Source of the DNA: Geobacter sp. SVR
GTDB lineage: Bacteria > Desulfobacterota > Desulfuromonadia > Geobacterales > Pseudopelobacteraceae
Reading direction: 5' to 3'
DNA: 64,000 nucleotides
Assembly (NCBI RefSeq): GCF_016865365.1
Contig: NZ_AP024469.1
Coordinates: forward strand, 2,572,501 to 2,636,500
Shown here: positions 50,174 to 59,400 of the stretch, one piece after another
Numbering within the stretch: position 1 is the first letter of the stretch
Layout: each line of letters begins with the position of its first letter
Notes under the pieces: generated by a model
Told to the model about the DNA's origin: nothing
Databases searched by the model: none
The model's input: the letters and a program-made list of their open reading frames with translations, nothing else
Program-made: the position numbers and the translations under genes

Positions 50174-52178
50174 GGTGATGTCCCTCCTCATGATCGTGGG
50201 TATGGTCGTGTCCGTGGGCATGGGCCCAGTCGTGGGCGGCTTGAGCGTTGATTGCCATCAGCCGGGGCAGAGCGGCCGGGGCGGCCGGAGTCCATCCCAG
50301 GCGGGCCCGGCGCTGGTCGAAGTCGTCCACAATTCGCCGGGCCAGGGCGACCGGGTCCTGGTCGACCACCATCACGCCCCCCAGCAACTGCTGCGTATCC
50401 TCGTAAAAGAAGCGGGCCACCTTGTCGGAACCGGCCACCGGCGGCGCAATGCAGTGATAGGAGTTGAGCCCCAGCAGGCGGAAGCCCAGGGCCGCGCCGA
50501 TCCCTTTTTCGTTGGACCATTCCGGGCTGGAAAAGGCCAGCGGAAGCGCTGGAAGCGCCTGTTCCGAAGCAACGGCGATCGTGCGGAAAAAGGCGGAGGC
50601 GCGGGCATTGTCGAGACATTCGCCCATATGCCAGACCGGCGGCAGATCGTGCGGTTTCAGGGCCGCGTTCAGGCCCGGGCCGGCCCCTTCGAGCCCCTCG
50701 GGCAGGCAGAAGCCCATCCGCAGCAGGGCAAAGGCGGCGCAGCCGTTCGTCAACAGCAGGACATCGTGGGCGATCAGTTCCTCGGCCACTGTGACGATGG
50801 CCTCCTCAAAGACCACCTTGGGATTGTTGCACCCGACCAGGTTGACCACCCCGCGGATGCGGCCGCTCTTGAGATGGTCGAGCAGCACCTCGGCGCCGCC
50901 GAAGGTCTGCAGAATGTTTTCCACGGAAAAACCGACCTCGGCTTCCATGCTGGCCGGAGGGACGAATACCTTGCCCTCCTGGCGCTCGCCATAGGCGGTG
51001 ATCCCGCGCCGTACGATCCGTTCTGCGAGTTGGTCGGCCTGATCGAGATTGCTGTGGTGATGGTCGAAGGCAATGTGTTCGGCCCCCGGCAGCCGGGCCG
51101 AATCGCTGGTTGTTACGACGCGGGTGTGGAAACAGGCCGCCACATCCATGATCCCCGGGAACACGTCCTGCACGTCCGCCACCCACAGGTCGAGGGCCCC
51201 GGTGGCCAGGGTCAGCTCGGCCCCGAGCGCATTGGCCAGCGGCGTTATGTCGCCGAATTTTGCCAGGGCCGAATGGCCGGAGCAGCAGATTCCGTACAGC
51301 CTGATCGTTTCAGCGCCGGCGGCCCGGGCCTCCCGGATCAGGTCGTCTCTGCGGGCCGCCTTGACGATGGCCGCCACCAGGACCGGAGAGTGGCCGTGCA
51401 CCGCGATATTGACGGTATCCAGGGTTATGGCCCCCAGATTGGTGGTGATCCGGCTGCGTTTGGGCAGACCGTAGAGGCAATCCATGGCGATGCTGGAGCC
51501 GACCACGCTGCTCCAGGCAAAAGCCAGGCCGCAGCGCAGGACCTGCCGGGCAATGTTCTCCCAGTCGCCGTCCGTTCCGGTCGTGGTGCGGTGCAGCGAC
51601 TCGAACACCTCGTGGTAGGCGCCCACCGGCAGGATATCCAGTTCCTTCCATTTTGCCAGCCGCTCCGGCGGCGCCGTGGCCTCCAGGGTCCGGTGCGGCC
51701 CCGGCAGGGTGCGGCACAGGTCCTCCAGCAGGATCAGGGCGATCTCCCCGGCCATTGCTTCGGTGGATTTCGTCTCGTGGTAGATGCCGAAGGCCTTGGC
51801 CGTGGCAGCGACCTTTTCCGGCCCCAGGATGGGCAGATCGAGCGATCCGTCGGCCGCCCCCTTGAGCGCCAGCATGACCTCGCGCCCCCGCGCCCCGTGG
51901 GCCGCCACACCGGCGGCGGTCCAGCGCAGGATATTGCGGGCAACGATGAGATGGGCGTCGGCTCCGCACACGCCGCGGGGGCTCTTGGGGGTAATCCTGC
52001 AGGGCCCCATGTGACAGTTCTTGCAGCAGGTGCCGTTCAGGCCGAAACCGCAGTGCGGTTTCTGGGCGTCGAAACGGTCAAAGGGGGTTTCGATTCCGGC
52101 TTGCTCGAGGTGGCGGAGCATCTCGCGCACCGCCGGATCGGGTGTGCGGGCGAGGACTTCTGATTTGGTGGGAAACAC
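50166..52178 (-). CDS. CO dehydrogenase (CooS) homologue with altered active site
   Basis: 670 residues. D-cluster cysteines 43 and 51 and B-cluster cysteines 52, 55, 60 and 71 (CGFGLNGTCCKNCHMGPC) are intact. Of the C-cluster ligands, His261 (HGHSP), Cys299 (GICCSG), Cys450 (VGCNN), Cys480 (NGCAA) and Cys521 (MGECLDN) are present, but the equivalent of Cys333 in Carboxydothermus CODH-II is Asp338 (DVQDVFP). The catalytic Lys563 is Gln596 (TQQLLGG). It ends in a His-rich tail suited to nickel binding. It may not oxidise CO; it could supply low-potential electrons or act on another substrate. Confidence 0.85.
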   Translation of the reverse strand: MFPTKSEVLARTPDPAVREMLRHLEQAGIETPFDRFDAQKPHCGFGLNGTCCKNCHMGPCRITPKSPRGVCGADAHLIVARNILRWTAAGVAAHGARGREVMLALKGAADGSLDLPILGPEKVAATAKAFGIYHETKSTEAMAGEIALILLEDLCRTLPGPHRTLEATAPPERLAKWKELDILPVGAYHEVFESLHRTTTGTDGDWENIARQVLRCGLAFAWSSVVGSSIAMDCLYGLPKRSRITTNLGAITLDTVNIAVHGHSPVLVAAIVKAARRDDLIREARAAGAETIRLYGICCSGHSALAKFGDITPLANALGAELTLATGALDLWVADVQDVFPGIMDVAACFHTRVVTTSDSARLPGAEHIAFDHHHSNLDQADQLAERIVRRGITAYGERQEGKVFVPPASMEAEVGFSVENILQTFGGAEVLLDHLKSGRIRGVVNLVGCNNPKVVFEEAIVTVAEELIAHDVLLLTNGCAAFALLRMGFCLPEGLEGAGPGLNAALKPHDLPPVWHMGECLDNARASAFFRTIAVASEQALPALPLAFSSPEWSNEKGIGAALGFRLLGLNSYHCIAPPVAGSDKVARFFYEDTQQLLGGVMVVDQDPVALARRIVDDFDQRRARLGWTPAAPAALPRLMAINAQAAHDWAHAHGHDHTHDHEEGHHHE

Positions 52179-52387
52179 GGATTTCTTCTCTAAAAGTAAA
52201 ATTCGCCTCAGCGAGGCGGGCTATAGATATAGACGACGCAGTAATTCCGCCTCAAGATGCTCATGTGTATACCCGATAAAAACAATCAAAAACAAACTTT
52301 CCATCGATAAAACCGTTAAATACGAGGAACGCCGGCCATCCTCATGCTGCGGAATGAAGGGGCCGGACGCCCCTTGTGTACAACCAG

Positions 52388-52567
52388 TTAAATGCCGCTG
52401 CCGTCGATGTGCCCATTCCGATTCAAGCGGATCTTCTCGTTTTTATCCACCTGGATTACCCGTCCATCCTGAACCACCAGCGTAACGGTGCCGAAGCGGA
52501 TCGAGCCGAGCGCCCGGCGTACAAGCCGTTCCAGTTCCGAGTTCCAAAGATCTGCTGGAGTTGACAT
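52388..52567 (-). CDS. DUF2292 (YezD-like) small protein
   Basis: 59 residues from ATG 52567, one base after the stop of cysK. The sequence (LERLVRRALGSIRFGTVTLVVQDGRVIQVDKNEKIRL) is typical of the YezD family, found in sulfur-assimilation operons of many bacteria, function unknown to me. The 52179-52387 stretch after it holds only a short GC hairpin, with no clear promoter for the next gene. Confidence 0.82.
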   Translation of the reverse strand: MSTPADLWNSELERLVRRALGSIRFGTVTLVVQDGRVIQVDKNEKIRLNRNGHIDGSGI

Positions 52568-52568
52568 G

Positions 52569-53522
52569 TCAGAACCCCTCGAACAGCGGGGTCGAAAGAT
52601 AGCGCTCGGCGCCGTCCGGAAGCACCACGACGATAGTCTTTCCTTCGAATTCGTCCTGTTTTGCCAGTCTGACTGCAGCAGCGACCGCAGCCCCGCTGGA
52701 GATCCCGGCCAGCAGCCCTTCCTCCTGTGCCAGACGCCGGGCAAACTCGATCGCCTCTTCACTGCTCACCTGTTCGACCCGGTCAACCACCGCCAGATCG
52801 AGCGTATCCGGGATGAAACCTGCCCCTATCCCCTGTATCTTGTGCGGTGCCGGCCTGAGTTCCTGACCGGCCAGCTTCTGGGTGATGACCGGGCTTTCCT
52901 TCGGCTCCACGGCAACCGACAGGATCTTCTTGCCCTTGGTGTTCTTGATGAAACGGGAAACCCCGCTGATTGTCCCGCCGGTGCCGACGCCCGAAACAAG
53001 CACATCGATTGCCCCTGCCGAATCTTCCCAGATTTCCGGTCCGGTGGTTTCCTGGTGTATTTCAGGATTTGCCTGGTTTTTGAACTGCTGGGGGATGAAG
53101 TATTTTTCCGGCTCTGCGGCGGCGATATCCTCGGCCCGCTTGATAGCCCCTTTCATCCCCTCTGCCCCCGGCGTCAGTATCAGGGTGGCACCAAGCGCTG
53201 CAAGCACACGGCGTCGTTCGATGCTCATGGTTTCCGGCATGGTCAGGGTCAGCTTGTAGCCACGGGCGGCGGCGACATATGCCAAGGCGATACCGGTGTT
53301 GCCGCTGGTCGGCTCGATGATTTCCACCCCCGGTTTCAGGACGCCACGCTTCTCGGCATCCCAGATCATATTGGCGCCGATGCGGCACTTGACTGAATAT
53401 GACGGGTTGCGGGCCTCGACCTTTGCCAGAATGGTGGCCTTTGCCCCGTCGGCAATATGATTGAGGCGGACCAGGGGTGTTCTGCCGATCGACTGTGAAT
53501 TGTCCTGATAAACGGTGCTCAT
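52569..53522 (-). CDS. cysK: Cysteine synthase A, second copy
   Basis: 317 residues with the PLP lysine in [11 protein letters not shown], the [12 protein letters not shown] substrate loop and GTGGTISG. It makes cysteine from O-acetylserine and sulfide. Its gene lies directly after the Rrf2 regulator gene, the pair known from the CymR-CysK control system of Bacillus, so this copy may double as the sensor partner of that regulator. Confidence 0.93.
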   Translation of the reverse strand: MSTVYQDNSQSIGRTPLVRLNHIADGAKATILAKVEARNPSYSVKCRIGANMIWDAEKRGVLKPGVEIIEPTSGNTGIALAYVAAARGYKLTLTMPETMSIERRRVLAALGATLILTPGAEGMKGAIKRAEDIAAAEPEKYFIPQQFKNQANPEIHQETTGPEIWEDSAGAIDVLVSGVGTGGTISGVSRFIKNTKGKKILSVAVEPKESPVITQKLAGQELRPAPHKIQGIGAGFIPDTLDLAVVDRVEQVSSEEAIEFARRLAQEEGLLAGISSGAAVAAAVRLAKQDEFEGKTIVVVLPDGAERYLSTPLFEGF

Positions 53523-53570
53523 TATTACTCTCCTTTTTTCGGTTTTGACGTGTGCTGCGGTTGCTGACGT

Positions 53571-54032
53571 TCAGATACTGTAATCGATAGTATTTGCACG
53601 GTGTAATTGTGCGGCTTGACTGCGCCTGATCATGTCGGACAGGGTTGTTTTATCCATCACGGATGAGATGGCGCTCTTGACATCCAGCATGACAAACTTT
53701 ATCCCGCAGCTTTCCAGGTCACAGCACTCGTCCAGGTATCCGGGGCCGTTCTTCCCCAGGCACTGGACCGGAGAGAAATCACCCTCCAGGACCCTGACCA
53801 CCATGCCGATGGTGATTTCCCCCGGAGAGAACGCCAACTGGTACCCTCCCCCCTTGCCTATCCTGCTTTTCAGAATGTTTCCTTTGCGCAGGGCAAGCAG
53901 GATCGTTTCGAGAAACTTCTTCGGGATGTTTTCCGCAGTGGCCAGATCCGAAATGAGAACAGGTCCTCGACCGTGACATTTCGCCAGATATGTCAGTGCC
54001 TTCAACGCATATTCGGTCTTCCGCGAGATCAT
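53571..54032 (-). CDS. Rrf2-family (CymR/IscR-like) regulator ending in a SAT-like tail
   Basis: 153 residues from ATG 54032 (GGAG seven bases upstream; ATG 54038 is also possible). The N-terminus MISRKTEYALKALTYLA and the winged helix are typical of Rrf2 proteins. Four cysteines at 91, 103, 104 and 109 could bind an Fe-S cluster as in IscR. The last residues, TIDYSI, repeat the DYSI tail of the serine acetyltransferase in this locus, the segment by which that enzyme binds cysteine synthase. It is likely the master regulator of the locus, controlled through CysK. Leader element 9 precedes it. Confidence 0.85.
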   Translation of the reverse strand: MISRKTEYALKALTYLAKCHGRGPVLISDLATAENIPKKFLETILLALRKGNILKSRIGKGGGYQLAFSPGEITIGMVVRVLEGDFSPVQCLGKNGPGYLDECCDLESCGIKFVMLDVKSAISSVMDKTTLSDMIRRSQAAQLHRANTIDYSI

Positions 54033-54069
54033 GCGCATGCTCCATAGTGAAAAATTGCGGTTTGAAAAT

Positions 54070-54122
54070 AAAAAAAGGCCAAAGGATATCGATCCTTTGG
54101 CCTCCGGTAGCTCCGGTCAGCC
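54070..54122 (-). promoter_or_regulatory. Leader/attenuator element 9 (Rrf2 unit)
   Basis: Minus strand: GGCTGACCGGAGCTACCGG, then AGGCCAAAGGATCG ... ATCCTTTGGCCT and a run of T about 35 bases before the Rrf2 start. The small stem is CCGG/CCGG. Confidence 0.8.
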
Positions 54123-54142
54123 GGCAGTGCCAGGCAGACTTA

Positions 54143-54175
54143 CTGATAAAGTCTATATAGTTTGTATTTAATACC
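54143..54175 (-). promoter_or_regulatory. AT box and probable promoter of the Rrf2 unit
   Basis: Minus strand: TATTAAATACAAACTATATA followed by GACTTTATC, closely like the box of the encapsulin operon (TAAATACAAA shared). A clear -35/-10 pair is not evident. Confidence 0.5.
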
Positions 54176-54278
54176 GTCTCTTCCGTTTGCTGTCAACTCC
54201 TTTTTCGGCTTGTCGTGGAAATTGGGGGCGGCCAGCGCTTCGATTCCCGAAAGAGCATCTGGTCCAAAGCTTAATGCT

Positions 54279-55166
54279 CTAGCTTTTTCTGTAAGCTTGA
54301 GGCGCAACATCCCGGCACTTTTGCTCAATCTGATGGGCAATTCTTTGGATCATTTCAGCGGTAAGTGGTGTTTCAGTGCTTATCTTGGAAAGAAACTGGG
54401 GATTCTTACCATTGAAAATCAAAAAATCCGGTCTCTTTCGATCAACATACCATCCGGGCAGCGCAAGTACGGGTTTTACCGCGACCTGAGCACCTACTGC
54501 CTTATTGAGCCAGTTAGACAACCAGGCTGCTTGACGCTTCGCCTGTTCAAGAGGTTCCGGTTCTTTCCAGGTTGGAAAGTGCAAGGTCTGTCCGTCATAA
54601 GTTACTCTGGCATCTTCCTGACCATTGCCTCTGTCCGGTTTAGCCCGTCCCTTGGTCTCGATAGCGAAAACTCCATTCCCTCCTACGACAATATGATCGA
54701 TATTGAAGCTGTCTACCTGAAAATCGTGATATACGCGGAATCCATCAAGCATGAGTTGATTCAGTTCTTGCCCGACCGCCCGTTCACAATCAAGCCCTAA
54801 CTGTTCTTTATGTCTTTGCCGTGTCGCTCTGTTCAGCCGCACACCGAAATATGCTGTAAAGCAAAGGGCCAATACTATGAAGATCACCGGAGAACCCTTT
54901 GTATTAGCAACATAACGTGTTGTGAGGTACGAAGAGTAACAGAGTAGAGGAATAATCCCTGAGAAAGTCAGATACTGACCGATATCATCGTTCAACTGCT
55001 CAATCCGCTTGTTAATAGATTCTCCGGGAGCGCGCAGCATCTGGGAGGTCAGTGGAGTTCTTCTATGCTTGCGCTGATGGCGAATCCATAGAGCGATACC
55101 AATTGGTACGCACAAGGGTATAAGGAATATTGCTGCTGGTAAGAGTTGAATGAAGAATGTGTTCAT
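54279..55166 (-). CDS. Membrane-anchored NERD-domain protein
   Basis: 295 residues. Two membrane segments lie at about 4-27 and 66-95; residues 120-240 form a NERD nuclease-related domain (GLDCERAVGQELNQLMLDGFRVYHDFQVDSFNIDHIVVGGNGVFAIETKG), with the D-x-G/E-x-K pattern of restriction-like nucleases. It would cut or process DNA at the membrane. No ribosome site is visible at ATG 55166. Its neighbours are an HNH nuclease and a helicase. Confidence 0.8.
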   Translation of the reverse strand: MNTFFIQLLPAAIFLIPLCVPIGIALWIRHQRKHRRTPLTSQMLRAPGESINKRIEQLNDDIGQYLTFSGIIPLLCYSSYLTTRYVANTKGSPVIFIVLALCFTAYFGVRLNRATRQRHKEQLGLDCERAVGQELNQLMLDGFRVYHDFQVDSFNIDHIVVGGNGVFAIETKGRAKPDRGNGQEDARVTYDGQTLHFPTWKEPEPLEQAKRQAAWLSNWLNKAVGAQVAVKPVLALPGWYVDRKRPDFLIFNGKNPQFLSKISTETPLTAEMIQRIAHQIEQKCRDVAPQAYRKS

Positions 55167-55195
55167 GTAGTTACCATTAGTGAAAGGTCAACTGG

Positions 55196-56200
55196 TTATA
55201 ACCGCCATTCCTTGCGGTGTTCAGACAAATACTCTTGAGCCGGCCAGAGGTCGCGATCGATCGGTGGGATGATGCCACGACCGGAGAGCATGGTAAGCAA
55301 GCCGGGGAAGTTGGGATCGATGCCAATGTATCGTGATGTAATGACGGTGTAGTTGTCGGAGACGCCGAGCATCCCCTCATCAAATCCCCAGTGGCAGGTG
55401 CAACAGAGGGCCATGCCGTTACGGATGTCGTCGTTTTGGCTTTTGCTCCATGGCACGATGTGGGCCGCCTCCACCACCGTGTGGCCGTCGGGAGTGACAA
55501 TGCGGATACCGCACAGGGCGCAACGATGGTCGTAGGCCTTGGTCACTACTTTGCGGAATGCTTGGTCCCGCACGTCAGCCCGGTAGGTGCCCGCTTCCAC
55601 GATCTCCCTCACCAGTGGCAGGTGGGCCTGCTCTTCCAACACTCGGCTGTAGTAAAACGCCTCCCGGTTGATCAGCGACTGTTCCCTGAGCTGCGCCGCC
55701 GCCTCTGATGAGAAACAGGAGAGGAGTAGCGCTTCCCTCAGAGCCTCACGCCCTTCCCCGCTCTGCATGACCTGAAACAGCCCTTCGTTCAGCTTGGCAC
55801 CCAGAGCATATTTGCGCAGGTAGCTGACGGAGGAAGTGTTGTTAATGACCGCATCGGTGACGGCTTTGCCCGGCTGGGGGACCAGTTCCCAGAACGGCCC
55901 GCGGGACAAGCGAGAAAAAGGAAAGGCGATGCTGCTGGTCTGGCCCAGCGGCACGACCCGCCGCCAATAGAGGTTGAACAGTTCGTTCAGTTCCACCAGA
56001 TCGGCGGTGACAGAGATGAACGGCGTGGTGATGACGCCGCGATGCACCAAGTCCAGCACTGCCAGGAGCAGCAGCGGCTTGTGTGGCGCACGGCGTTTGG
56101 TTGCGTCGGTCCAGACCGCACCGGGGGCACGGGAGAGGGAGGAGAAATATTTTGTAAAGTCCTGATAAATATTAATTATTTTATCTTTTATTCCTATCAA
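55196..56200 (-). CDS. HNH endonuclease
   Basis: 334 residues. The C-terminal part has the HNH core: CALCGIRI, HTVVEAAHIVPWSKSQNDDIRNGMALC and CTCHWGFDEG, with two Cys pairs for structural zinc. The N-terminal 200 residues (HKPLLLLAVLDLVHRG) resemble the N-terminal region of restriction-type HNH proteins. The frame opens at a TTG (56200) with no ribosome site, so the start is uncertain. Confidence 0.85.
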   Translation of the reverse strand: MIGIKDKIINIYQDFTKYFSSLSRAPGAVWTDATKRRAPHKPLLLLAVLDLVHRGVITTPFISVTADLVELNELFNLYWRRVVPLGQTSSIAFPFSRLSRGPFWELVPQPGKAVTDAVINNTSSVSYLRKYALGAKLNEGLFQVMQSGEGREALREALLLSCFSSEAAAQLREQSLINREAFYYSRVLEEQAHLPLVREIVEAGTYRADVRDQAFRKVVTKAYDHRCALCGIRIVTPDGHTVVEAAHIVPWSKSQNDDIRNGMALCCTCHWGFDEGMLGVSDNYTVITSRYIGIDPNFPGLLTMLSGRGIIPPIDRDLWPAQEYLSEHRKEWRL

Positions 56201-56443
56201 AAGCTAATCGTCCCTATGATTGTTGATTACACAATTACAAAAATTGAAACCAATAAAAGAGGGTTACCGGAGCTGTGCTCCCACCATGTCGTCAGACATA
56301 CAGACTCGAAAAATTTACCAAATCTACCGTGGTAGGTCCTTCACTTAAGCTTTGCATTTGGATATTCATCAAACAAAGACGCCAGAGTCGCCATTTCGAA
56401 TACGACAACTACCCAGCCGTCATGACTCCCCTATCACCGGAAA

Positions 56444-59400
56444 TTACCCGCCCCTTCTATTATCCTCAAACATCTCCACCGGCATCGGATACCTGAGCCG
56501 CCAGACCATCTTGATCGGCCGCTCGCTCTCGTAACTCACCATATCCACCGGCCCCAGGTAGGTGAACGGCACTGTCACGTTGTTTCGTCTTTTCTGGCCA
56601 CGGGCAAAGACCAGAATCGTATACCCCTGTTCCTGATGATGAATCAAATTCTGGCCGTCCATATGGTGCTGGGCGGTGTTGGCCTGGGATTCCCAATGCA
56701 GTAGCTCCCGGCTGATGGGGTAATCCACATACATGGTGCTGGGGGAGAACTCCTTTTCCGTCTTCTGGAATGTCACCAGCAGGGCATAAGTCTTTATGTC
56801 TGCAAAATGAAACGAACCGACTCCGGTCTGACCGGCGCTCTCCAGGTTTGCCCGGCCAAAGGCAGCTTGAATCTCTTTGTTGCCATACTGAGCGTGTAAC
56901 TCCAGCGGCACGAAAAACGGCAACTCCGGGGCGGTCCCGGCAACCTCAGTGGTATCCAGCGACCAAGCCAGAATTTCATCCAAGTCGGCGCAAATCGTCG
57001 GGTTGGCGGCCAGACGCTGGAAGGCATCTTCCAACGAAGCAATTCTGACCTTTTCCGCCTTATCCCCCCAGATTCGGTAATAGAGCAGCATGGCTGATGA
57101 TCCGGGCAACGCCAGCGCCTCGGTAACCTGTCCGGCCGCAAGCTTGGCCAGCACCTGGCGCAGCAACTCTGCTTCCTGTGGTCCATTGATGAAGGCAGCC
57201 CGGATCAGAGCCTTCTTCAGCCTCGCCAGATCGGGGTCAACAGGGATCGGTGCTAGTTGGGCCTTGGCTTTCCACTCGCTCCACGATTCCTTGGCCAGCA
57301 GCACCTCCGGCTCGTAATCGTGGTAACGGATAAAGTTGCCAAAAGTCAGCTCCTGTCCAGTCTCGCTGGTAAAGGTTTGCAACCGGTCCGGCACCTGGAC
57401 CGCCATCCGGCCGAGATTTTCCCGGATGTTCTCCAATACATATTGACGGGAAAGGCGGTCTAACTGGATGGCACAGCCAGCCGGAAGATGGGGAAAGTCC
57501 TGCTCCACTTCTTTGTCGATGGAGAAGCGGTGCCGGGGGAGCAGAGCTTTCAGTTTGGTGTCAATGCGGTAGCGGCGGTGAGCCTGGCCGACAAAGTCGA
57601 GCACCGTGAGACAATCCTTCTCCGGGGCATGGCGCAGACCACGGCCGAGTTGCTGAAGAAAGACCGTCAGGCTCTCGGTGGGGCGGAGGAAAAGAACGGT
57701 GTTGATCTCCGGCACGTCCACCCCTTCACTCAGTTTGTCCACGGTAAAGAGAAAGGTGATCTGACCGTTTCTGAACTGGTCTAGCAGAGTGGTGCACTGG
57801 TCAGTGTCGATACCGGAGACAAAGGGGGCTGACGGAATACCCCGCTGGGTGAACTGCTCGGCCATGTATTCGGCATGGCGGATAGTGACGCAGAAGCCGA
57901 TTCCCTTGAGACCTGCCACATCCGGTTCATAACGGTGCAGGGCAGTGATGATGGCCTCCACCCGCTGACGGGCACGGGCTTGATCCAGCACGTAGACATT
58001 TTCCAGAGCTGCGGCATCGTACTTGCCATTGCGCCAGAATTGATCGCCGTTGATGGCTATGGGATCGGCAATACCGAAATAGTGGAAGGGGCAGAGGAGC
58101 TTTTCTTCCAGCGCCTCGGGAAGGCGGATTTCTGCGGCAAAGCGATTGCCGAAATCGGCGGCGACATTATCGCCGTCCATCCGCTCCGGAGTGGCAGTCA
58201 GCCCTAGCAGAATCTGCGGAGTAAAATAGTCGAAGATGGGGCGATAGCTGCTGGCCGTGCCGTGGTGGGCCTCGTCAACCACGATGTAATCATAGAAGTC
58301 GCTTCCTACCTGCTCCCACAGCCGGCGGGAGGTAAGCATGCCCACAGAGCAGAACAGGTGCTCCAGGCGGGTGGCTTCATAGGGACCAACTTGCAATTCG
58401 CCAAAATTCTGGTCGCGCAGGATATTGCGGAAAGTTGCCTGGGCTTGCTGGAGAATCTCCTGACGGTGTGCCAAGAACAGGATCCGCGCCTGCCTCTGGC
58501 GCTGTTCGAAGAAACGCTTGAAGTCGAAAGCAGCCACCACGGTCTTACCGGTGCCAGTGGCGGCGATGACTAGATTGCGCCAGCGGTCATGGGCGCTCCG
58601 CTCCCGTTCCAATGCTTCCAGAATCCGTTCCTGAAAGGGATGGGGGCGAAGATCGAAAAAGACTGCTGGGCCGTCCAGGCGGGGATTACGGGCTCGGTTG
58701 ATGGCGTTACGAAATGCAACCGGATTCTCCGGATCGAATGCTACGAACTCACGGCTGTTCCAGTAGGTCTCGAACTCCACGGAGAATTTTTCGAGGATGT
58801 GCCCCATATCCTGGGCTGTGACCTTGAGGTTCCATTCCAGGCCGCTGGTAATGGCGGCATGGGACATATTGGCAGAACCGATGTAGGCGGTGGAAAAACC
58901 GCTGTTGCGCCTGAAGTGATACGCCTTGGCATGGAGCCGGGTCCGCTCGGTGTCGTAAGAGACCCGGACCGAGACATTGGGCTGCCGGGCCAGCCATTCC
59001 ACGGCCGGGGCATCGGAGGCTCCCATGTAGGAGGTAGTGATCAACCGTACCGGTACCTGCCGGTCCCGCAGATCATCAAAGGCCGGAATCAAGAGGCGCA
59101 GGCCGGACCATTTGATGAACGAGACGAGGATATCCACATCATCGGCGGAACGCATCTCTTCCAGCAATTCATGGGCGAGCTGTGGTTCTTGGGGGGAGCC
59201 AGTGAAGAGACTGCTTTCTGCCAGGGGAGTGTGGGGACGGGAGATGCCTGATTGGCCGTAGCTGGGAGGAGTAATTTCAAGAAGGATGGGCTTTTGTTCC
59301 GGAACAAGACGATGCTTTTCGAGGTGGCTTCTGCCAGGTTCTTGAGTCACCTGTCCGAGAATCCGGTTACAGAGCAGCAGGCGTCGTTCCGACTCCGGTT

